A stretch of DNA of 64,000 bases, taken from Oxobacter pfennigii. Lineage in GTDB: Bacteria > Bacillota > Clostridia > Clostridiales > Oxobacteraceae. The stretch is from positions 62,001 to 126,000 of the forward strand of contig NZ_LKET01000035.1 of NCBI RefSeq assembly GCF_001317355.1. The letters run 5' to 3'. Within the stretch, counting starts at the first letter, position 1, and each line of letters starts with the position of its first letter. The translations under genes were made by a program, and so were the position numbers. The notes under the pieces were generated by a model. That model had not been told where the DNA came from, made no database searches, and worked only from the letters and a program-made list of their open reading frames with translations. Below, one piece after another: positions 45,118 through 51,319 of the stretch.

Positions 45118-46092
45118 ATGCCAGTTCAGACCATAAAGGAAAGAAATGCAGGTAAAGTTGGAGTTGTGACTATCGGAGCAACTCAGGAACAGGGCGGTAC
45201 CAGAACCAGTGTAGTAAAAATTGGAGGAGAATCAAGTTTGCCTTTCCTTCATTTTGAAGGCGAAATGCCTAATAAACCTGTTATAGCAATGGAAGTTGTA
45301 GACAGAGTTCCGGAAGAATGGAACGATGAAGTAAAAAATGCATTTACAGGAGTTTTGGACAATCCTGTTGCATGGGCTAAAAAATGCGTGGAGGGATGCG
45401 GCGCTGATTTGATATTCCTTCGTTTGCAGAGCGCAGATCCGGAGCTTGGAAACAAATCTCCCGAAGATTGCGTAAAGACTGTTAAAGACGTTTTAGCAGC
45501 TGTAGGTGTGCCACTGGCAGTTGTAGGCTGCGGTGTTGATGAAGTAGATAATAAAATAATTCCGGCGGTTGCAGAAGCCTGTGCAGGAGAAAACCTTCTC
45601 CTGGGATTTGCAAGTCAGGAAAACTACAATACCATAGTTGCAGCATGTATGGTTCATAAGCACAACCTTATCGCACAGACCCCATTGGATATCAATATTT
45701 GCAAACAGCTCAACATTCTTATAACTGAAATGGGCTTGACAGCAGATAAAATAGTTTTGGATACAAACATAGGCGGACTTGGATATGGTATTGAATATGC
45801 ATATTCAATACTTGAAAGAGGAAGGTTAGGTACTCTCCAGGGTGACAGAATGCTTGCTATGCCTACATTAGGTACTGTTGGATTCGAAGCATGGAAAGCA
45901 AAAGAAGCCAATGTAAGCATCGAAGAATTCCCGGGTTGGGGCGAACAAAAGGAAAGAGGAATTCTCTGGGAAGCAATGACAGCTACAGCACTACTGCAGT
46001 CAGGCTTAGACCTCCTTGTAATGAGGCACCCTGAAGCAGTTAAGCTCGTACAGAAAAATATTGCTGACCTTATGGAACCAAGCAGTGTATAA
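45118..46092 (+). CDS. acsD: Corrinoid iron-sulfur protein small subunit
   Basis: TIM-barrel partner of AcsC that helps hold the corrinoid and docks AcsE. 324 residues. It begins with [20 protein letters not shown], and [32 protein letters not shown] and [12 protein letters not shown] are conserved. The ATG follows AAAGGAGAAA. It is followed 43 bp later by acsE; expression with acsC-acsV is expected from the gap sizes and lack of a terminator. Confidence 0.95.
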   Translation: MPVQTIKERNAGKVGVVTIGATQEQGGTRTSVVKIGGESSLPFLHFEGEMPNKPVIAMEVVDRVPEEWNDEVKNAFTGVLDNPVAWAKKCVEGCGADLIFLRLQSADPELGNKSPEDCVKTVKDVLAAVGVPLAVVGCGVDEVDNKIIPAVAEACAGENLLLGFASQENYNTIVAACMVHKHNLIAQTPLDINICKQLNILITEMGLTADKIVLDTNIGGLGYGIEYAYSILERGRLGTLQGDRMLAMPTLGTVGFEAWKAKEANVSIEEFPGWGEQKERGILWEAMTATALLQSGLDLLVMRHPEAVKLVQKNIADLMEPSSV

Positions 46093-46135
46093 TATGCCAT
46101 CAATGATAAATTAAATATGAAGGAGAGAAGAAAGT

Positions 46136-46933
46136 ATGGAAATTATCGGCGAAAGGATTAACGGTATGTTTAAGGACATACGTGAAGCCATAAAAAATAA
46201 GGACAAAACAGCCGTTCATGAATGGGCAATAAAGCAGACAAATAACGGTGCTGCCTGGCTGGATATAAGCACAGGAGCTGCGGCAGAAGATCCGATGGAT
46301 GCCATGAAATGGCTTGTAGAAACAGTTCAGGAGGTAGTTAATACTCCTCTTGCAATAGATACAACCAATTATGACATAATGGAAGAGGCTCTTAAGCTTT
46401 GCAAAAGGCCTGCACTTATCAATTCCTGTCATGCAGACAGATATAAAATAGAGAGAGTATTCCCCATGGCAGTTAAATACGGCGCTAAGGTTATAGCTCT
46501 TGCCATGAGTGAGGAATCAGGAATACCTAAAACTGCGGATGCCAGGGTTGCGCTTGCTATGGAACTGGTTGCGGCGGCAGACGAATTCGGATTGCCTTTT
46601 GATGATTTATATATAGATCCTCTCCTTCTTCCTGTTAACGTTGCACAGGATCATGGTGTGGAAGCTATGGAAGCTTTAAGGCAGATAAAGTTACTTTCAG
46701 ACCCTCCTCCTAAAACAACTTGCGGCCTTTCAAACATTTCTCAGAAATGTGCAAACAGGAAGCTGCTAAACAGGACAATGCTGGTTATGCTTATGGCCTG
46801 TGGCCTTGATTCGGCCATCGCCGATGCAGCAGATGATGATTTGATGGAAGCTGCAGCTACAGCAAGGATAATAATGAATAAGGAAATCTACTGTGATTCT
46901 TATATAGATTTATATAAGACAAACAAATACTAA
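46136..46933 (+). CDS. acsE: Methyl-THF:corrinoid iron-sulfur protein methyltransferase
   Basis: Transfers the methyl group from methyltetrahydrofolate to the Co(I) corrinoid of AcsCD, linking the folate branch to acetyl-CoA synthesis. 265 residues, a pterin-binding TIM barrel. Recognisable segments include IIGERINGMFKDI, WLDISTGAAAEDP, the substrate-binding region LAIDTTNYDIMEEAL, and TTCGLSNISQKCANR. It ends the cluster with a strong terminator. The folate-branch genes (fhs, folD, metF) are not in the window. Confidence 0.95.
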   Translation: MEIIGERINGMFKDIREAIKNKDKTAVHEWAIKQTNNGAAWLDISTGAAAEDPMDAMKWLVETVQEVVNTPLAIDTTNYDIMEEALKLCKRPALINSCHADRYKIERVFPMAVKYGAKVIALAMSEESGIPKTADARVALAMELVAAADEFGLPFDDLYIDPLLLPVNVAQDHGVEAMEALRQIKLLSDPPPKTTCGLSNISQKCANRKLLNRTMLVMLMACGLDSAIADAADDDLMEAAATARIIMNKEIYCDSYIDLYKTNKY

Positions 46934-46940
46934 GAAATTT

Positions 46941-46980
46941 AAAGAAGCTTTTGAGCAAAAATGCAAAAGCTTCTTTTTTT
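46941..46980 (+). terminator. Terminator of the acs cluster
   Basis: AAGAAGCTTTTG pairs with CAAAAGCTTCTT around 10 nt and is followed by T6. It lies 7 bp after the acsE stop. Confidence 0.92.
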
Positions 46981-47216
46981 TATTAAAATTTTCTTAAATA
47001 AAAAAGGAAAAAAAGAAATAGTGTAGAATAGTTATTTGGTAATAATTTCAAAAAAAGTTTAAAAAAGTTATTTTTGATTTGATTATTTTAAAATAATCAT
47101 GGCGTATGACTCCAATTAAGTTAAAACTCTCGTATATTATTGCAGAGTTATGGAATATAATATAATGTTTACCGCTAGTCCATCAAAAAATTGTAAATCA
47201 GCGGAGGTTAATGATT

Positions 47217-47378
47217 ATGGATGATAAGTTGGTTAACTATGGAGAAAAACTAAAAGAGTTATGCACTATAATAACGGGCATATTTGATGACTTAAAAAGC
47301 AAAGGAAAAATTAGCGAAGAAGAATACATTAAACACACTGAATTGAAGAAAAAATTTTTGGATGAAGATGTGAAGTAA
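47217..47378 (+). CDS. Small hypothetical protein (53 residues)
   Basis: A short frame reading MDDKLVNYGEKLKELC and ending DEDVK. It is Lys/Glu/Asp-rich and predicted helical, with no membrane segment. A GCGGAGG site stands 9 bp before the ATG, and TATAAT-like boxes lie about 50 bp upstream, so expression is plausible. The C-terminal part (GKISEEEYIKHTELKKKFL) resembles the short helical spacer found in many small cytosolic clostridial proteins; no family was recognised. It faces the Spo0E-like gene on the other strand. Confidence 0.55.
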   Translation: MDDKLVNYGEKLKELCTIITGIFDDLKSKGKISEEEYIKHTELKKKFLDEDVK

Positions 47379-47410
47379 TTCAAAAAACAGAAGTATGCTA
47401 TGTATAAGGC

Positions 47411-47566
47411 TCAAACCTTGTCTCTGTTATCGTCAGCATAATAACTGGCAATAAGGGTATCAAGCTCTCTGCTGAATTCAAGTATTTGTTTTTTGTTCTG
47501 TTCATTTTCTATGATAATTCTGTTCAATTCTTCCTGCAATTTTTTAATTTCATCAATCAACCTCAT
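47411..47566 (-). CDS. Spo0E-like sporulation regulatory phosphatase
   Basis: Small aspartyl-phosphate phosphatase of the Spo0E family, which dephosphorylates Spo0A~P and delays sporulation. 51 residues, two predicted helices. The signature ILEFSRELDTLIASYY matches the SxxLDxLI-Y motif that contacts the Spo0A active site. The N-terminal helix begins LIDEIKKLQEEL. The ribosome site is weak (AAAGAGATGG further upstream). The small size and motif make the call sound, although the exact partner is inferred. Confidence 0.75.
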   Translation of the reverse strand: MRLIDEIKKLQEELNRIIIENEQNKKQILEFSRELDTLIASYYADDNRDKV

Positions 47567-47903
47567 ATTCTATAAACCATCTCTTTCAAGATATTGGTAA
47601 CGACATAAACTATTATACAGTTTTCGTGTCTTTTATTCAATACAAATGGAATAATTTTGAAAAATATAGTTTTGCATCACATAAAAAGGAAATATGTCTT
47701 TTAAAAATGTCGAAAGAATTTACATTATTTTAATTGTGGTTTTACATTGACAGGATAATATAGAATCATAATCTTTCATCACAGTTCCCAAATTTTTATC
47801 AGCCCGCAAGGGCTATTTTTTTATTCAAAAATTTAATGTTAAAATAAACTGAAGAATTTCTACATATTATACATATATAGAAAGAATAAAGGATGTATTA
47901 AAG
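47567..47903. other. Intergenic region with an orphan terminator
   Basis: About 337 bp. An intrinsic terminator lies at 47801-47824 (AGCCC-GCAA-GGGCT followed by a T-run interrupted by one A), although no plus-strand gene ends near it. A TTGACA box occurs at about 47746. The stretch could encode a small RNA, but no conserved structure was recognised. Confidence 0.4.
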
Positions 47904-48104
47904 ATGGAGGGACTGGGGACATTTGCTTCATATGTGGGCTTTCCAGGTCCGTGGGTCAAGCAGGTTGTCTTTGTTTGTATCCTGGCTCTTATAGGCAAGC
48001 TTGCCTTTTCAGGCAAAGACAAAAAAAGCTCACTATTCTGGAATATTCTTTTAATAATTGCGTTCATAACCGCATTAAATTTGTTTGGCAATTTCTATAA
48101 ATAA
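47904..48104 (+). CDS. Small membrane protein (66 residues)
   Basis: Predicted two-helix membrane protein: hydrophobic residues about 19-35 (KQVVFVCILALIGKLAF) and about 44-62 (LFWNILLIIAFITALNLFG), joined by a charged loop SGKDKKSS. The start context is weak (AAAGATGG). No family was recognised. A hairpin at 48124-48153 follows. It precedes the PHP phosphatase gene but probably forms its own transcript. Confidence 0.5.
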   Translation: MEGLGTFASYVGFPGPWVKQVVFVCILALIGKLAFSGKDKKSSLFWNILLIIAFITALNLFGNFYK

Positions 48105-48123
48105 TTATGATTTATTTGGCTTT

Positions 48124-48153
48124 AAGCTGGTATTGTATTGAACAATACCGCTT
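48124..48153 (+). terminator. Hairpin after the small membrane protein gene
   Basis: AAGC-T-GGTATTGT pairs with ACAATACC-G-CTT around a 5-nt loop. Only a short T-run follows, so termination is probable but not strong. Confidence 0.5.
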
Positions 48154-48234
48154 TCATGTTATTATATAAATATAGCAATGCTTCATAATTTAACTACAGG
48201 TTTAACATACGAACAACGAACACGGAGGCTAATC

Positions 48235-49077
48235 ATGGGATATTCCAATTTTCACACTCACTGCATATTTTGTGACGGCAAAGGTGAGCCGGAAAGCTTT
48301 GTTCAGGAAGCTGTAAAACAGGGTTTTGATGCACTGGGGTTTTCCAGTCATTCTCCGCTGTCCTTTAATTCCTGGACCATGAAAGAGGAACGCATCGAAG
48401 AATATTTAAATACCATTGAAAATTTAAGGGTTAAATATAAGGATGACATCCAGGTATACAAGGGTCTTGAAATTGATTATATTCCAGGTATATATGGTCC
48501 CCGGTCAACAAGATTTGAAAATCTCAATCTGGATTACAATATAGGCTCCATACACACCATAAAAGATGAGAAAACAGGGGAATACCCTAATATAGACGGA
48601 AGCTCCGATGAATTCGAAAGGATGCTTAATGGCATGTTTGGCGGCAGTATGGAAAAAATGGCGCGGAAATACTATGGGCTGGTAAGGGATATGGTTGAAA
48701 TACATGCGCCTGATATAGTAGGCCATTTGGACCTGTTAAAGAAGAACAACAGAGGAGGAAAGTATTTTACCGAGGAGGAATCCTGGTATAAGGAAGAGAT
48801 AGCGAAAACTCTTTTTGTCATATCAAAATATCGTTCAATAGTAGAGGTAAACACCGGTGGTATGTCGAGAAATTATATTGATACATTCTATCCGTCACCT
48901 TGGATATTAGAAGAGTGCAGAGAAATGGATATCCCCGTTGTTCTAAGTGCCGATGCCCATGAGCCTGCAAACATAAGCGCTTTTTTCAATGAAACGGCGG
49001 CTTTTTTAAAGGATATTGGATATGCAAAGCAGAGAGTGCTTTATAACGGAAAGTGGGCTGATGTGGGTTTGGAATAG
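48235..49077 (+). CDS. PHP-domain phosphatase (histidinol-phosphatase HisJ/HisK-like)
   Basis: Metal-dependent phosphoesterase of the PHP family, about 280 residues. FHTHCIFCDG holds the first metal ligands, GFSSHSPL and GLEIDYIPG the next, and VGHLDLLKKNN, VEVNTGG and VLSADAHEPANI the rest. This pattern matches histidinol-phosphate phosphatases of Bacillota. No other his gene is near, so the substrate remains presumed. The frame is open back to 48178. The ATG at 48235 has ACGGAGGC upstream. Confidence 0.85.
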   Translation: MGYSNFHTHCIFCDGKGEPESFVQEAVKQGFDALGFSSHSPLSFNSWTMKEERIEEYLNTIENLRVKYKDDIQVYKGLEIDYIPGIYGPRSTRFENLNLDYNIGSIHTIKDEKTGEYPNIDGSSDEFERMLNGMFGGSMEKMARKYYGLVRDMVEIHAPDIVGHLDLLKKNNRGGKYFTEEESWYKEEIAKTLFVISKYRSIVEVNTGGMSRNYIDTFYPSPWILEECREMDIPVVLSADAHEPANISAFFNETAAFLKDIGYAKQRVLYNGKWADVGLE

Positions 49078-49186
49078 ATGAACTTCATTATGGATTAATT
49101 GTGATATAATCTAAAATGGATTGTTAAAAATTTAATATGCTAATTATATTAGATAAACTATGTTTCAATATTGAGGGGGAGATATT

Positions 49187-49951
49187 TTGATTAAGCTTTC
49201 AGACATTGAAGAAATAGCTTCAAAATTCATATTGGCTTCGCCTTTAAACAAAGTGAAAGAGTTGGATATTGAGATTTATGAAGTACCGGTGTTCTCGGTT
49301 GCCGGAGCTTGCGATCCTTTGTTTATGAAGCTTAAAGATGAAGATGTCATAAGTTCTAACCATATGGCGCCCACTGAGTGGCTTGCCGGAGCAAAATCCG
49401 TAATATCTTATTTTCTGCCCTTTTCTTATGAGGTAAGAAAATCCAATATAGGTGCAGGGCTGCCTTCAAAGGAATGGCTGTATGGCAGAATAGAGGGGGA
49501 AAAATGCAATAACGCCCTCAGGGATTTCATTGCCTCCGAACTTAAGGAAGAAGGCTATGAAGCTGTAGTACCTGCATTGGATGAAAGATTTAAAGTTGAA
49601 AACAGAAAAAGCAACTGGTCAGAGCGTCATGCTGCCTATATCGCAGGCTTAGGCACTTTTTCGTTAAGCAAGTCCTTAATAACATCCAGGGGCTGTGCCG
49701 GACGCTTCGGCAGCATCATAACCAATTTACCCTTAGAACCCAATAATCGGCCTTATAACGATATTTATGATTACTGTACATTCTGCGGCGCCTGTATTTT
49801 GCGCTGCCCCTCGGGAGCCATTACCTCCTCCGGCAAGGATACAGCCGTCTGTTCCGCTTATATTGATAAAGAAATACTCTCACGGTATAAGCCCCGCTAT
49901 GGCTGCGGCAAATGCCAGACCATGGTGCCCTGTGAACACTCTATACCGTAA
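49187..49951 (+). CDS. QueG-like double [4Fe-4S] protein
   Basis: Protein of 254 residues related to epoxyqueuosine reductase QueG but shorter and without a recognised HEAT domain. The N-terminal part has WLAGAKSVISYFLPFSYEVRK and NWSERHAAYIAGLGTFSLSKSLI, which are corrinoid-binding fold segments of the family. CTFCGACILRCPSGAIT and CGKCQTMVPCEHSI supply the cysteines for two [4Fe-4S] clusters. The true substrate is unknown. The start is TTG with GAGGGGGAG upstream. It could act as a redox partner in an anaerobe; a role in tRNA queuosine is not assured. Confidence 0.8.
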   Translation: MIKLSDIEEIASKFILASPLNKVKELDIEIYEVPVFSVAGACDPLFMKLKDEDVISSNHMAPTEWLAGAKSVISYFLPFSYEVRKSNIGAGLPSKEWLYGRIEGEKCNNALRDFIASELKEEGYEAVVPALDERFKVENRKSNWSERHAAYIAGLGTFSLSKSLITSRGCAGRFGSIITNLPLEPNNRPYNDIYDYCTFCGACILRCPSGAITSSGKDTAVCSAYIDKEILSRYKPRYGCGKCQTMVPCEHSIP

Positions 49952-49960
49952 CCCTTTTCT

Positions 49961-50162
49961 TGTAGGCATTCGAACTGCTCCAAGGTCTAGGGCCTGTAAA
50001 ACTTGGCCAGGGCATAAGTCATAACTCGCTTAATATGAAGTAAATTAAAGCAATGTGAGCATTCTATACTATAAGCAATATCATTGTAAAAGCACAGGAG
50101 ACACTCCTCTTTTAAGAGGAGTGTCTCCTGTTTATTGTACTTGAAAGGTATGAGAGCAATGG
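49961..50162. repeat. Palindromic repeat element, copy C
   Basis: Block AGGCATTCGAACTGCTCC with the following GGCCTGTAAAACTTGG and ATAAGTCATAACTCGCT aligns with copy B (34312-34378). The block GCAATGTGAGCATTC ending ATACTATAAGC aligns with the right end of B. It then carries an 18-bp perfect hairpin (50094-50131) and ends with AAAGGTATGAGAGCAATG, the inverse of B's right terminus. It starts just past the QueG-like gene. Confidence 0.65.
50094..50131. terminator. Perfect 18-bp hairpin
   Basis: ACAGGAGACACTCCTCTT pairs with AAGAGGAGTGTCTCCTGT around a TT loop. It belongs to repeat copy C (compare GGTGACATTCC/GGAGTGTCACC in copy B). It may also end the convergent 56-residue ORF transcript, with a short T-run on the plus side. 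Confidence 0.6.
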
Positions 50163-50174
50163 TATATGAAATTA

Positions 50175-50345
50175 CTACGCGAACATGAAGGCTGTGCAGT
50201 AGTCACAGCTGTCGTCTGTATCTGATTTAATATCTTTCAGGTATTCATAGAAGGAGTTTCCGCATCCTTCAGTTATATATGTGCATGTGCACTGCTTGTC
50301 ATCTTCTATTTCTTCTCTTAATGTATCCAGGTTTTTGATTGCCAT
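50175..50345 (-). CDS. Cys-rich 56-residue ORF under a T-box
   Basis: Unrecognised small protein. The N-terminal 18 residues (MAIKNLDTLREEIEDDKQ) are helical and acidic. They are followed by a region with five Cys at 19, 21, 28, 47 and 50 (CTCTYITEGC; CDYC). The ATG follows GGGGGGAAAT, an excellent site; the longer frame starting at 50423 would begin inside the T-box terminator and is rejected. It is preceded by a full T-box leader with leucine-type specifier. The leader-plus-core look would fit a RiPP precursor, metal-binding or redox peptide. None of these is supported by an adjacent modifying enzyme. Confidence 0.65.
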   Translation of the reverse strand: MAIKNLDTLREEIEDDKQCTCTYITEGCGNSFYEYLKDIKSDTDDSCDYCTAFMFA

Positions 50346-50594
50346 TTTATATTTCCCCCCTTTTAAATATAAAAAAACAGATTTCTGCCCCTTATGGGGC
50401 GAGAAATCTGCTCGCGTTACCACCCAAATTTATAACTTCATCAAATAACGGCATGTTGCCGGCAGGTCCTACTTAATTTCAGCCTGCAGCTCGAGGGTGA
50501 GTTTCAACAACCGTAAATATGGGCTTCCACCGTGTCCCCATTCTCTTTGAAATACGATATTGTTTACTTATCCCTGTCAAAGCTTTGTTATATT
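50346..50594 (-). ncRNA. T-box leader riboswitch, leucine-type (specifier CTC)
   Basis: Read on the minus strand, the leader contains the Stem I AGTA and AGAGA motifs. The specifier-loop form GTTGAAACTCACC has codon CTC at 50501-50499. The T-box is TGGGTGGTAACGCG (around 50413-50426), and a terminator with arms CAGATTTCT and AGAAATCTG and a T7 run (50371-50410). UGGU in the T-box would pair with an ACCA acceptor end, as in tRNA-Leu. The CTC specifier is the one used by Bacillus leucine T-boxes. Start is estimated from the promoter at 50601-50629. Confidence 0.85.
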
Positions 50595-50600
50595 TTTATT

Positions 50601-50629
50601 AATATACAGCTAATTAAACCTTATGTCAA
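50601..50629 (-). promoter_or_regulatory. Promoter of the T-box transcript
   Basis: On the minus strand TTGACA (50629-50624) and TATATT (50606-50601) are separated by 17 bp, immediately upstream of the T-box leader. Confidence 0.8.
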
Positions 50630-50865
50630 CAGATTTACATAAAGTTTAAATATTAAGAATATTCGTATCAGCTTTTATCAATATATTAACCTTAAATTCC
50701 AACGGCAAATTTATATAAATTTCACCATAATTTTACAAAGGTAAGGCGATAAAATGGTGCGGATAAAATCTATGAAAGGTGGCTTTTTAACGGCATGAAA
50801 AGGGTTTTTATGTCGTAATATTTTAATAGAAATTTATGGTATTTAATGTATAATTATGTTCCCTC

Positions 50866-51116
50866 AGGGATGAGATATTAGCCGATATAGAGAAATATTA
50901 CGGTAAGAACAGAGCGGAGGAAGCAGCCAGCGATTATGGCCGTTCCTATGGCTTTAAAAGCAGGCTGGCACCGATGCGGCGGCAGAAGATGAAAATGCTG
51001 CGCCTATTATAAAGTTTTTAAATACCGTTATTGAAAATGCACTTCTATTTGGCGCATCGGATATTCATATAGAGCCGGATGAAAAGGATATGAGGGTGCG
51101 CTACAGGATAGAGTAG
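50866..51116 (+). pseudogene. pilB/gspE-type secretion ATPase pseudogene fragment
   Basis: Two overlapping frames encode parts of a type IV pilus assembly ATPase. The first (50866-51012) reads DEILADIEKYYGKNRAEEAA and onward. After a frameshift near 50973, the second continues with APIIKFLNTVIENALLFGA and SDIHIEPDEKDMRVRYRIE, which matches the N2 domain signature of PilB (SDIHIEP). It then stops at 51114. The ATPase core is absent, so the gene is dead. No pilin genes are nearby. Confidence 0.8.
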
Positions 51117-51294
51117 GATAACATTGAAGACTCCCGAAGGCAGCCTGCAGGGAGCTGAAGCCCCGGGGGAAATAAGTGCTCAAATCGTGTTTTATCAATA
51201 TATTTTAAATGACGGTGAGAGTGCGGCAGGTTTCAGAGACACATCTGAGAGCATAAAAATAGGCTTCGATAAAATTGAAGATATGTTCAGATAA
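51112..51294 (+). pseudogene. Short remnant frame after the pilB fragment
   Basis: An open stretch of about 60 codons reads LKTPEGSLQGAEAPGEISAQ and ends IGFDKIEDMFR. It has no ribosome site or good start codon and directly abuts the pilB debris and a terminator. It is probably the 3' end of another decayed gene. No family was recognised. Confidence 0.4.
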
Positions 51295-51319
51295 AGAAGG
51301 GCTCTTTCAGCCCTTCTTT
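51293..51319. terminator. Bidirectional terminator
   Basis: AAAGAAGGGCT pairs with AGCCCTTCTTT around CTTTC, with T-runs on both strands. It closes the minus-strand fusion gene. Confidence 0.88.

Noticed and set aside
50346-50423. Longer version of the Cys-rich ORF starting at 50423
   Set aside because: It would begin inside the T-box terminator; the internal ATG at 50345 has a strong ribosome site.
50650-50865. Possible cyclic-di-GMP riboswitch or small RNA
   Set aside because: The sequence has purine-rich patches but no conserved aptamer core was found.
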